Shown piece by piece: positions 38,591-47,600 of a stretch of 64,000 nucleotides of DNA; positions within the stretch are counted from its first letter, which is position 1; each line of letters opens with the position of its first letter. Origin of the DNA: Azonexus sp. (lineage in GTDB: Bacteria; Pseudomonadota; Gammaproteobacteria; Burkholderiales; Rhodocyclaceae); contig NZ_JAKLLH010000002.1 of the NCBI RefSeq assembly GCF_023150235.1, positions 1 through 64,000 on the forward strand. The letters run 5' to 3'. A model generated the notes under the pieces. That model had not been told where the DNA came from. It did no database searches and worked only from the letters and a program-made list of their open reading frames with translations. Both the position numbers and the translations under genes were made by a program.

Positions 38591-39892
38591 ATGGCTGGAG
38601 GTACTTTTGAAAAGTACAAGTCCGACGGTTCGCTCGCCGGCAACGTACTCGAATGGTTTGATGCCCGTTTTCCCGCAACTTCCATGTGGAAGGGGCACCT
38701 CTCCGAATACTACGCTCCGAAGAACTTTAATTTCTGGTATTTCTTCGGCTCCCTGGCCCTGCTCGTTCTGGTCATCCAGATCGTTACCGGCATCTTCCTG
38801 GTCATGCATTACAAGCCGGATGCCGCGCTGAACGCCAATGGCGTCCCGGTGGCTTTCGCTTCCGTCGAATACATCATGCGCGATGTGCCGGGTGGCTGGA
38901 TCATCCGCTACATGCACTCGACCGGTGCCTCGGCATTCTTCATCGTGGTTTATCTCCACATGTTCCGCGGCCTGATCTATGGTTCTTATCGCAAGCCGCG
39001 CGAACTGACCTGGTTGTTCGGTGTCGGCATCTTCCTGGTGCTGATGGGCGAAGCCTTCTTTGGCTACTTGCTTCCCTGGGGGCAGATGTCCTACTGGGGT
39101 GCTCAGGTAATCGTCAACCTGTTCTCGGCGATTCCAGTCGTTGGGGCCGATCTCTCTCTGATCATTCGCGGCGATTTCGTTGTCGGCGACGCCACCCTGA
39201 ACCGTTTCTTCTCCTTCCACGTCATCGCTTTCCCGCTGGTGCTGCTGGGTCTGGTTGCCGCGCACATCCTGGCGCTGCACGAAACCGGCTCCAACAATCC
39301 GGATGGTATCGATATCAAGGAAAAGAAGGACGAGCGTGGTCTTCCGCTCGACGGCATTCCTTTCCACCCCTATTACTCGGTCAAGGACATTGTCGGTGTC
39401 GTCGTCTTCCTGATGGCTTTCTCCGCAGTCATGTTCTTCGCACCGGAAGGTGGTGGTTACTTCCTCGAAACGCCCAACTTCTATCCGGCCGATCCGCTGA
39501 AGACGCCGCCGCACATCGCTCCGGTCTGGTACTTCACGCCGTTCTACTCGATCCTGCGCGCCATGGTCTGGAACTTCTTCGGTCTCGATGCCAAGTTCTG
39601 GGGGGTGGTCGCCATGGGCGCCTCGGTAGTGATCTTTGCCTTCCTGCCCTGGCTGGATCGCAGCCCGGTTCGCTCGATCCGCTATCGTGGTCCGATCACC
39701 AAGGTGATGGTGACCATTTTCGTGATCTGCTTCTTCATTCTTGGCTATCTGGGCACGCTTTCTCCGTCACCGATGGGCGAGATCGTTTCCCAGGTCTGCA
39801 CGGTCTTCTACTTCGGCTTCTTCCTCGGCATGCCGTGGTGGTCCCGCATGGACAAGTTCAAGCCGGTCCCTGAACGCGTCACGATGAAGTGA
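38591..39892 (+). CDS. petB: Cytochrome b of the bc1 complex
   Basis: 433 residues, a full-length cytochrome b with about eight or nine membrane helices. Haem ligands lie in HSTGASAFFIVVYLHMFRGL and HVIAFPLVLLGLVAAHILAL. The Qo-site motif is PEGGGYFLETPNFYPADP-like, the normal PEWY being altered to an APVWYFTPFY segment. GQMSYWGAQVI marks the Qo helix. It is the quinol-oxidising core. Confidence 0.97.
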   Translation: MAGGTFEKYKSDGSLAGNVLEWFDARFPATSMWKGHLSEYYAPKNFNFWYFFGSLALLVLVIQIVTGIFLVMHYKPDAALNANGVPVAFASVEYIMRDVPGGWIIRYMHSTGASAFFIVVYLHMFRGLIYGSYRKPRELTWLFGVGIFLVLMGEAFFGYLLPWGQMSYWGAQVIVNLFSAIPVVGADLSLIIRGDFVVGDATLNRFFSFHVIAFPLVLLGLVAAHILALHETGSNNPDGIDIKEKKDERGLPLDGIPFHPYYSVKDIVGVVVFLMAFSAVMFFAPEGGGYFLETPNFYPADPLKTPPHIAPVWYFTPFYSILRAMVWNFFGLDAKFWGVVAMGASVVIFAFLPWLDRSPVRSIRYRGPITKVMVTIFVICFFILGYLGTLSPSPMGEIVSQVCTVFYFGFFLGMPWWSRMDKFKPVPERVTMK

Positions 39893-39905
39893 GAGGATGC
39901 ATAAA

Positions 39906-40625
39906 ATGAAAAAATTCCTGATCGCATTGTTCTTTGCACCGCTGCTGGCTTTTGCCTCCGGTGGCAATGTGCACCTCGACAAGTGGCCGGGTTCGGTCGG
40001 TGACAAGGCTGCTCTGCAGAACGGGGCCAAGCTCTTCGTCAATTACTGCCTGAATTGTCATGGCGCCTCCTACATGCGTTACAAAAACCTGATCGATCTC
40101 GGCCTGACCGAGCAGCAGGTGAAGGAGAACCTGATGTTCACCTCCGACAAGATCGGTGGACTGATGGCGGTGGCTGCGCGTGCCGATGAGCAGAAGCAGT
40201 GGTTCGGTGCCACCCCGCCGGACCTGACCATCCTGGCCCGTGCGCGCGGCGAGGCTGGTAATGCCGGCGCCGGTGCCGACTGGTTGTACACCTATCTGCG
40301 TTCCTTCTATCGCGATGCGGAACGTCCGACCGGTTGGAATAACGTGATTTTCGAGAATGTCGGCATGCCGAATCCCTTGTGGGAACTTCAGGGTCAGTAC
40401 GCGCTGAACCACGAAACCCACAAGCTGGAGCCGCTGGTGGCAGGCAAGCTTTCTCCGGCCGAGTACGACAAGGCGATTTCCGACCTTGTTGGCTACATGG
40501 TCTGGATGGGTGAGCCGCAACAGGAGTTCCGCCGCACTCTCGGCTTCTTCGTTCTGGCTTTCCTGGGCTTGCTCTTCGTGGTCGCCTACGCGCTCAAGAA
40601 AGAGTACTGGAAAGACATTCACTGA
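39906..40625 (+). CDS. petC: Cytochrome c1 of the bc1 complex
   Basis: 239 residues. A signal peptide (KKFLIALFFAPLLAFA) is followed by the haem motif CLNCH near residue 45. A C-terminal membrane anchor (LGFFVLAFLGLLFVVAYAL) ends the protein. The ATG at 39906 is preferred because GAGAGG lies 9 bp before it; an ATG 9 bp earlier would sit directly on the ribosome site. It is the last gene of the pet operon. Confidence 0.95.
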   Translation: MKKFLIALFFAPLLAFASGGNVHLDKWPGSVGDKAALQNGAKLFVNYCLNCHGASYMRYKNLIDLGLTEQQVKENLMFTSDKIGGLMAVAARADEQKQWFGATPPDLTILARARGEAGNAGAGADWLYTYLRSFYRDAERPTGWNNVIFENVGMPNPLWELQGQYALNHETHKLEPLVAGKLSPAEYDKAISDLVGYMVWMGEPQQEFRRTLGFFVLAFLGLLFVVAYALKKEYWKDIH

Positions 40626-40644
40626 TCCTCTCCGGATCGGATCG

Positions 40645-40683
40645 CGGCATCGCGGCGTGGGCTCTGGCCCTGCCCCGATGCCG
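40645..40683 (+). promoter_or_regulatory. Hairpin between petC and sspA
   Basis: CGGCATCG and CGATGCCG can pair across 23 bases, ending 25 bp before the sspA start. The following sequence has only ATTTT, so it may be a leaky terminator or a leader hairpin. Confidence 0.4.
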
Positions 40684-40708
40684 AATCGCATTTTGAGGCC
40701 AAGCGCTT

Positions 40709-41314
40709 ATGATGAACCTCTATTCGGGCACCACCTGCCCCTTCAGCCATCGTTGCCGTATCGTCCTTTTCGAGAAGGGCATGGATTTTCAGGTCATCGA
40801 TGTCGACCTTTTCAACAAGCCCGAGGAAATGGCGGCGGTTAACCCGCACAATCGTGTTCCCGTACTGGTCGAACGCGATCTCGTTCTCTTCGAGCCCAAC
40901 ATCATCAACGAATATATCGACGAACGCTTTCCGCATCCGCAATTGATGCCGGCCGACCCGATCATGCGGGCGCGGGCGCGTCAGCTTCTGGTCGGTATGG
41001 AGCGTGAGATTTTCGTCCATATGGAAGTGCTGGAAAAGACCAAGCCGGGCGACAAGGCGGCGGACAAGGCGCGTCAGGAAATCAAGGCTCGCCTGACTGA
41101 AATCGTGCCGATCTTCACCAAGCAGAAGTTCATGCTGGGCGATGATTTTTCGATGCTCGACGTTGCCATCGCCCCCTTGCTGTGGCGCCTCGATCACTAC
41201 GGGATCGATCTGGGCAAGGCGGCAGCTCCGCTGATGAAGTACGCTGAACGCATCTTCACCCGTCAGGGCTTCATCGACGCACTGACGCCTTCCGAAAAGG
41301 CGATGCGCAAGTAA
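40709..41314 (+). CDS. sspA: Stringent starvation protein A
   Basis: 201 residues with a glutathione S-transferase fold: thioredoxin-like N-domain (YSGTTCPFSHRCRIVLFEKG) and an all-helical C-domain (FMLGDDFSMLDVAIAPLLWR). SspA binds RNA polymerase and alters transcription under starvation. petABC-sspAB is the normal betaproteobacterial order. Its stop overlaps the sspB start (TAATG). Confidence 0.95.
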   Translation: MMNLYSGTTCPFSHRCRIVLFEKGMDFQVIDVDLFNKPEEMAAVNPHNRVPVLVERDLVLFEPNIINEYIDERFPHPQLMPADPIMRARARQLLVGMEREIFVHMEVLEKTKPGDKAADKARQEIKARLTEIVPIFTKQKFMLGDDFSMLDVAIAPLLWRLDHYGIDLGKAAAPLMKYAERIFTRQGFIDALTPSEKAMRK

Positions 41315-41772
41315 TGGAACAGGAACTGCCATCCACCAAGCCCTATCTGCTGCGTGCGATCTGGGAGTGGTGCAACGATCATGGCTACACGCCGTATATC
41401 GCGGTGGAGGTCGACGAAATGACCCGCGTCCCGCGTGAATTCGTTCGCGATGGTCAGATCGTGCTCAATATTGGTGCTTCGGCTACCAATCGCTTGCAGA
41501 TTGGCGACGAGTACGTCGAATTCCAGGCCCGCTTCGGCGGAGTCGCGCGGGAACTTTCGGTGCCGCTAGGCCGGGTCGCGGCGATTTACGCCCGCGAAAA
41601 CGGCGCCGGCATGGCCTTTGAGCTTGAAGAGGCTGGCCAGCGAACCGAGCCAGCCCATCTTGTCCTCCCTCATCAGCCTTTGGCTATCGTTACCGGAAAT
41701 GAACCCGACGACGAGCCGCCGGAGCCTCCTCGACCCGAAGGCGGTCGCCCTTACCTGCAACGCATCAAATAA
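41314..41772 (+). CDS. sspB: ClpXP adaptor SspB
   Basis: 152 residues. The substrate-binding domain starts STKPYLLRAIWEWCNDHGYT and contains LNIGASATNRLQIGDEYVEF; an acidic Pro-rich linker (EPDDEPPEPPRPEGGRPYL) leads to the ClpX-binding tail. It delivers ssrA-tagged proteins to ClpXP. It is translated together with sspA and followed by a bidirectional terminator. Confidence 0.95.
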   Translation: MEQELPSTKPYLLRAIWEWCNDHGYTPYIAVEVDEMTRVPREFVRDGQIVLNIGASATNRLQIGDEYVEFQARFGGVARELSVPLGRVAAIYARENGAGMAFELEEAGQRTEPAHLVLPHQPLAIVTGNEPDDEPPEPPRPEGGRPYLQRIK

Positions 41773-41796
41773 GGGCTCTTCCACGGTCGACGCACC

Positions 41797-41834
41797 AAAA
41801 AGAGGAAAATCGCCAGGCGATTCTTCCTCTTTTT
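41797..41834. terminator. Bidirectional terminator after sspB
   Basis: AAAAAGAGGAA and TTCCTCTTTTT flank an inner ATCGCC-GGCGAT stem. Both strands end in a T-run, so it can stop transcripts from either side. It begins 25 bp after the sspB stop. Confidence 0.9.
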
Positions 41835-42280
41835 CACATTCAGGCCCTGTTTTCGCTCTGGCACGTCTGTTGCTGATCCACCTTGCCTGCTTGTTTTCGA
41901 CGCATTTTTGGACATCTCGATTCAAGCTCGATCAAGCTTGAAAAAGCAGTTTTAACGCGGATGAGGCAGGCGAAGCAGACAAGTCGCTAATGGCACGGAA
42001 TTTTCGGCGTTCGAGCCTGGGCGGACACTCACCTGGCAGGCACTTTGAAAATACATGGATCAGTCATTGGAAAAACAATGTTCATCAGCAAAGCCCGAGC
42101 TCGAACCGAAGTTTGCAGGATGAACCCGAATTTCGTGGGCCAGGCCGCATGCATCCCGGATGCCCCTGAATGCCCGATTGGCCCGTGCGTGGCGAGTAAA
42201 TGACATGCCGAAATGTATCCGCGCTCTTTACGTTAAAAAAGCCAGGCCCATGGCTGCCTCCCCCGCAGGAAAGGAAAATC
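41835..42280. other. Gene-free region upstream of ybiB
   Basis: About 445 bp without a convincing gene. It holds an inverted repeat at 41921-41942 (TTCAAGCT and AGCTTGAA) and a minus-strand hairpin with T-run at 42234-42252 (AGCCATGGGCCTGGCT then six T). Neither is explained by the flanking genes. A leader RNA or an antisense transcript is possible. Confidence 0.4.
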
Positions 42281-42427
42281 ATGCAAGGTAAACTCAGCTC
42301 GTTCGGCGTAGATGCCGGCACCAGTCACCCGGCCTCCGGCCAAAAGCTGCCGTGCCGGGGAAAAATTCCGGCGGCGAGCTTCGTGCTCACCTCATCGGTG
42401 CCGGCGGCTGGCGGAGACTCGCGATGA
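42281..42427 (+). CDS. Possible 48-residue leader ORF coupled to ybiB
   Basis: An ATG preceded by AGGAAAGG at a good distance opens a 48-codon frame (MQGKLSSFGVDAGTSHPASG, ending AAGGDSR) whose TGA overlaps the ybiB ATG. No family was recognised. Another frame through the same DNA reads RAHLIGAG, like the start of uroporphyrinogen methyltransferases, so it could also be debris. The ribosome site and the ATGA overlap are the only support. Confidence 0.35.
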   Translation: MQGKLSSFGVDAGTSHPASGQKLPCRGKIPAASFVLTSSVPAAGGDSR

Positions 42428-43413
42428 ACTATGCGCATTACATCAAGGAACTCGGTCGCGGCGCCCAGGGATCTCGCGACTTACCCCGAGACGAAGCAGC
42501 AGCGCTTTACGGTGCAATGCTTGATTGTTCGCTGCCGGAGCTGGAATTGGGGGCAATCATCGTTGCCTTGCGGGTCAAGGGCGAGTCGCTGGGTGAAATG
42601 CACGGCTTTCTCGATGCGATCGAACAGCGCGAAGAAAAATTGCGCCTGCCACCGGGCCGGGCCCGCCCGGTTTTACTGCCGTCCTACAACGGCGCGCGCA
42701 AGGAAGCCAACCTGACGCCGCTTCTCGCCTTGCTGCTCCAGCGCTTCGGTATCCCGGTGCTGGTGCATGGCTTGCTGGAGGGCTATGGCCGGGTAACGAG
42801 CGGGCAGATCTTCCGCGAACTCGGAATCATGCCGGCAATGACCCTGGCCGAAGTACAGCAGGCACTCGATAGACAGCAGTTGGCCTTTGCCCCGCTCAGC
42901 CTGCTGCATCCCGGCTTGCACCATCTCCTCTCCTTGCGCTCGCGGATGGGTATCCGCAATAGCGCGCACAGTTTGGTCAAGCTGCTCAACCCCTTTTCCG
43001 GCGAAGCACTACGGGTGGCGCCCGCGACCCATCCCGATTTCATCGATCTGATGCGCCAACTGCTCATCGAGCGGGAGGCGGCAGGCTTGCTCCTGCGTGG
43101 TACCGAGGGGGAAGCCTACGCCAATCCCAAGCGGCGTCCACGTCTGGAAATGCTGCTATCCGGGCAGTCGACCGTGTTGTTCGAGGCTGAGCACGAAAGC
43201 CTGCGCGCCCTGCCACATCTGCCGGAGAGTGCGGACGCGGCAAGAACGGCGGATTGGATCCGGCGTGTTCTCGAACGCCAGATTCCCCTGCCGCAACCGA
43301 TCGCCAATCAGCTTGCTGCCTGTCTCCATGCCTGCGGCTATGCTTCCGACCTCAACCAAGCCAAGGCCATGGTGGCGGTCGAGGCTTGTGCGAACACGAC
43401 CGTCGGCGGTTGA
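42424..43413 (+). CDS. ybiB: YbiB-type nucleic-acid-binding protein (TrpD2 family)
   Basis: 329 residues with the fold of anthranilate phosphoribosyltransferase (NYAHYIKELGRGAQGSRDL, ALRVKGESLGEMHGFLDAIE, FRELGIMPAMTLAEVQQAL, GIRNSAHSLVKLLNPF) but without the PRPP-binding GTGGD motif. TrpD2/YbiB proteins bind DNA or RNA and belong to the LexA regulon in E. coli. In related bacteria the gene often sits near nitrate and nitrite assimilation genes; nirB lies about 6 kb downstream. The start is preceded by GGAG. Confidence 0.88.
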   Translation: MNYAHYIKELGRGAQGSRDLPRDEAAALYGAMLDCSLPELELGAIIVALRVKGESLGEMHGFLDAIEQREEKLRLPPGRARPVLLPSYNGARKEANLTPLLALLLQRFGIPVLVHGLLEGYGRVTSGQIFRELGIMPAMTLAEVQQALDRQQLAFAPLSLLHPGLHHLLSLRSRMGIRNSAHSLVKLLNPFSGEALRVAPATHPDFIDLMRQLLIEREAAGLLLRGTEGEAYANPKRRPRLEMLLSGQSTVLFEAEHESLRALPHLPESADAARTADWIRRVLERQIPLPQPIANQLAACLHACGYASDLNQAKAMVAVEACANTTVGG

Positions 43414-43454
43414 GCCAGCCCGGCACGGAACGGCAGCAGAACGACAAGGAGGCT

Positions 43455-43491
43455 GATTTTCCCGGTCGATCACGGTCGACCGTGGAAAATC
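43455..43491. repeat. Palindrome with internal duplicated GGTCGA(C/T) core
   Basis: The arms GATTTTCC and GGAAAATC flank CGGTCGATCACGGTCGACCG, in which the core half CGGTCGAT is repeated. It lies between two converging genes (ybiB and the HD-GYP regulator). The 14-mer CACGGTCGACCGTG is the same as at 62384-62397. Confidence 0.55.
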
Positions 43492-43566
43492 GTGAAAATG
43501 GCGCAAGCGGCTTACTCCAGTCCCTGCCCTGGGGGCAGGGAACCGCTGAAGCTCGCGAACCCGGCT

Positions 43567-44649
43567 TCAGCCGGCGAAGGTACGGGCCACTTCGATGAAA
43601 CGCGCTTCCTGCGCCAGAAATGCATCGACCACGGCAGGGTCGAAATGGCTGCCGCGTCCATTGCAGATGATCTCCCTCGCTTCCTCATGGCTGAACGGGG
43701 GCTTATAGACCCGGCAACTGATCAGTGCGTCGTAGACGTCGGCCAGCGCCATCAGCCGGGCCGAAAGCGGAATCTCCTCGCCCGCCCATCCTTCGGGATA
43801 ACCGCTGCCATCCCATTTTTCCTGGTGCGAATAGGCTATTTCCTTGGCGAAGCGGAGAAAGTCGACCTCCATGCCCAGTTGTCGCTCGGCGTGCTCAATG
43901 GCATCGCGTCCGAGCTGAGTGTGGGTTTTCATGATGGTCATCTCATCGTTGTCGAAAGGACCGGGTTTCAGCAGCACGGCATCGGGAATGCCGATCTTGC
44001 CGATATCGTGCAGGGGCGCCGACTTGAATAGCAGGCCGATGGTTTTCTCGTCCAGGGTATTGGCATGGCGGGGGTCGCGGCTGAGCGCCTCGGCCAGCAG
44101 CTTTACGTAGTGCTGCGTGCGGCGAATATGGTTGCCGGTTTCGCTGTCGCGGGTTTCCGCAAGTGAAGCCATGGCCAGGATCGTCACATCCTGAATCGCC
44201 TGGACCTCGAGCGTCCGTCGCCGCACTTCCTCTTCCAGATAAGCGTTGCGATCCTGCAGGAAGACGGCCGCTTCCCGTAGTTGCAGATGCGTCCTGATGC
44301 GGGCCATGACGATTGCCGGCTTGATCGGTTTGGTCAGATAGTCGACCGCCCCCAGCGCCAGCCCGCTTTCCTCATCGCTGTCCTCGCTCTTCGCCGTCAG
44401 GAAAAGTACCGGGATATCCCGGGTCAGCGGATCCGCCTTCAGTTGCCGGCAAACCTCGTAGCCATCCATGCCCGGCATCATGATGTCGAGCAGGATCAGG
44501 TCGGGCCTCGGTGGTGTGGCGACCAGCTCCAGTGCCCGCCGGCCGTGATTGGCGACCTTGACCCGGTAGTGGTCGCGCAGCAGGGCGTGCATCAAGGCCA
44601 GGTTTTCCGGCGTGTCATCAACAACGAGAAGGGTGGCGGGCATGTTCAT
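43567..44649 (-). CDS. Response regulator with HD-GYP c-di-GMP phosphodiesterase domain
   Basis: 360 residues. A REC domain (LLVVDDTPENLALMHALL, phosphorylated Asp in LILLDIMMPGMDGYEV, Lys in DYLTKPI) is followed by a short coiled linker. The HD-GYP domain carries HDIGKIGIPDAVL and HQEKWDGSGYPEGW. It should hydrolyse c-di-GMP when activated by phosphotransfer. Its ATG overlaps the stop of the hybrid kinase (TAATG), so the two are translated together and probably form one pathway. Confidence 0.93.
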   Translation of the reverse strand: MNMPATLLVVDDTPENLALMHALLRDHYRVKVANHGRRALELVATPPRPDLILLDIMMPGMDGYEVCRQLKADPLTRDIPVLFLTAKSEDSDEESGLALGAVDYLTKPIKPAIVMARIRTHLQLREAAVFLQDRNAYLEEEVRRRTLEVQAIQDVTILAMASLAETRDSETGNHIRRTQHYVKLLAEALSRDPRHANTLDEKTIGLLFKSAPLHDIGKIGIPDAVLLKPGPFDNDEMTIMKTHTQLGRDAIEHAERQLGMEVDFLRFAKEIAYSHQEKWDGSGYPEGWAGEEIPLSARLMALADVYDALISCRVYKPPFSHEEAREIICNGRGSHFDPAVVDAFLAQEARFIEVARTFAG

Positions 44650-47600
44650 TATCGGTCTTCCTCATGGGCGAGGGCATCCAGCAACAGGCGATGTGCCAGT
44701 TCAAAATCAAAATTACCCACGGCAGTGGCAAATTCACGATAGGCAACGCCCAGGAGTCGCGCCAACCCACTGGCCTCGCGCTCGAGAAATTCGCTGGCAT
44801 TGGCGTCGCCTTGTTCCAGGCAGCGTAGCAAATCCCGTAGTTCATCGCCATTCAGCATGGCATCTCCCAAACTGCTCCGGGGGGCGGGGGGCGGATCGAT
44901 GGTGTCCAGTGCCGTTTGCAGTGCGGCAAGCAGGTCTCGCAAGGCCTGCGCGCAGGGGGCCAAGGCTTGCGGCCCCCCGGCGGCGAGCCCCGTGCCGACA
45001 AGTATCTCGCTCTCCAGTTCCCCGGCCAGACGCATGACATCCGTAGCGCCGATATTGCCGGCAACGCTGCGCAGGGTATGGGCGAGGCGTACGGCGGTCT
45101 CCCGGTCGCCCGCCGCGCAGGCCGCCCGCAGCCGGCAATCGGTATCTGCCTGATTGGCGATGAATTTGCGCAACAAGGAAAGATAGGCCCCGGTTTTTCC
45201 CAGTACCCGCTTCAAGCCGCTGGCCGTATCCAGGCCGGGAATTTCCGGTAGCCCGTCTGCCGGCGGGGTGGTCGTGACGACAGGGGTGGCACGGGTTGGC
45301 GCATCGCCAGGGAGATAGCGCAGCAGCAGCGCCCGTAGTTGCTCCGGATCGATCGGCTTGGCCAGATGCTCGTTCATCCCCGCCGCGAGACAGCGTTCGC
45401 GGTCGCTGGGTAAAGCGTTCGCCGTCATCGCGATAATCGGCAGCGAGCGGCCGTTCTCAAGTTCGCGGATCAGGCGGGTGGCGCTGATGCCATCCATGAC
45501 CGGCATCTGCATGTCCATCAGTACCAGGTCGTAGTCGGTTGCGCTGACTTGGTCGAGCGCGATTTTTCCGTTTTCGGCAAGGTCGACCGTGGCACCGCTA
45601 TCCGCCAGCAGGCCGAGGGCAACTTCCTGATTGAGCTCGTTGTCTTCAACCAGCAGGATGCGCTTCCCCTGCAGGTAAGCGCTGATGCCGGCCGCCGGCA
45701 CGTGGCTGGCAAGCGAAGGCCGGGCTCGCATTTCCTCCTGGCCGAGAACTCCGGCAATCGTCTCGAACAGGATGGATTTGTTGATCGGCTTGATCAGCGT
45801 GGCCTGGAAACCGGCGGCTTCGGCGGCGCGAAAAGCTTCCTCGCGGCCGAAGGCGGTGATCAGGATCAGCTTTGGCTGCCTGGGCAAGGCCAGCGCCTGC
45901 AAGCGCCCGGCGGTCTCGATGCCGCTCCAACCCGGCATCTGCCAATCGATGAAGAGAAGAGCGTAGGGCTGCCCCGCCTGCGCCGCCAGATGCACGGCCT
46001 CGAGTGCCGAGGGGCCGTCGCCACGGGTATCGACCGCCAGCCCCATGGCACGCAGATTGGCCGCGAGGGAGGCGAGGGCGCTTTCATTGTCATCGACCAG
46101 CAAAACCCGGCGCTCGTGCAGATCGGGAGCGAGAACCCGCGCCCGTTCGGGCTGGACGCAAGGGTGCAGGCGGGCGGTGAACCAGAAACACGACCCCTGC
46201 CCGAGTTCGCTGACGACGCCGACTTCTCCCGCCATCATCTCTGCCAGTCGCCGCGAAATCGCCAGGCCGAGCCCGGTTCCGCCATAGCGCCGGGTAGTCG
46301 AACTATCGGCCTGATGGAAACTCTGGAACAGTTTTTCCTGCGCATCCCCACTCAAGCCGATACCGGTATCGCTGACCTCGAAACGCAGCAGACAGCTTTC
46401 CTCGTCGCGCTGAAGTTGCCGTATGCGGATTTCGATACTGCCGTGCTCGGTGAACTTGACCGCATTGCTGGCAAAGTTGAGCAGAATTTGCCCCAGCCGC
46501 AGCGGGTCGCCGCTGAGATATTCGGGAACATCCGCTGCAACATTGAAAATCAGTTCCAGCCCCTTTGCCGAGGCTTTGTCCTGGATCAGATTGGCGACGT
46601 TCGCCAGAACGCCATCGAGCTCGAAGGGGATTTCCTCGAGCGTCAGCTTGCCGGCCTCGATCTTGGAAAAATCGAGAATATCGTTGATCACGCCGAGCAG
46701 GTGCTGGCTCGAGATTTCGATCTTGCCCAGATAGTCCTTTTGTTGCGGGTTGAGTCCGGTTTTCAGCACGAGATGGGTCATGCCGATAATGGCATTCATT
46801 GGCGTCCGGATTTCATGGCTCATGTTGGCGAGAAAGTCGGATTTCATCCGTGTGGCCTGCTCCGCCAGTTCTTTCGCCTGGCGCAGGGCGGCTTCCGTCT
46901 GGCGTTGCTGGGAAATATCCTGAACCACGCCAATCCAGCGCCTTTCCTCGCCGCTGGCCTGCAACTGGCCATGAAAACGCAGCCAGTGGCGCTTGCCGCC
47001 GGGCCAGAACACCGCGGCATCGAACTGCCAGCGGTTGCGCGTGTTGAGGTCGGTAAACAACTTCAGGATGGCTGCGTGGTCGAGTTCGTCGAAATCGTGC
47101 AGGAGATCGGCAATCGGCGCATGCAGGTCGCCGGGGATGCCGCGCACCAGAATCGCCGCCCGATCGTCGAGATGCACCCAGCCATCCTCCGGTGTGTACT
47201 CGAAAACGCCGAGATCGGCAGCCTCCTGCGCCAGATCCAGCCGGCGCGAGGTCCGCTCAATGGCCAGTTCGGCCTCGCGCCGGCGGCTGATGTCGCGGCT
47301 GACGCAGACGACGCGGCTGACGTGGCCGGTTTCATTACTCACCGGGTAATAGCTGTGATCGTAATGGCGCTTTCCGATAGCATCCTCAAAGAGCTCCGGG
47401 CGCCCTTGGGCGACGCTGTTGTGGAATATTTCCCGGCGACGTCCGGCGACGCCGGCTGCGTACAGATCGAACAATCGCCGGCCGGAAAGACTCTCCGGGG
47501 TCGCCGCCAGGTCGCGTGCGGCGGCGGTATTGATGCGCAGAATGCAGCCTTCCTCATCCAGAATACAGACCAGCAGGCCGGGAGCGGCAATCATCGCTTC

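Noticed and set aside
41991-42006. TGGCACG-GAAT-TTTCG upstream of ybiB as a sigma-54 promoter
   Set aside because: The -12 part lacks the invariant GC dinucleotide, so it does not meet consensus.
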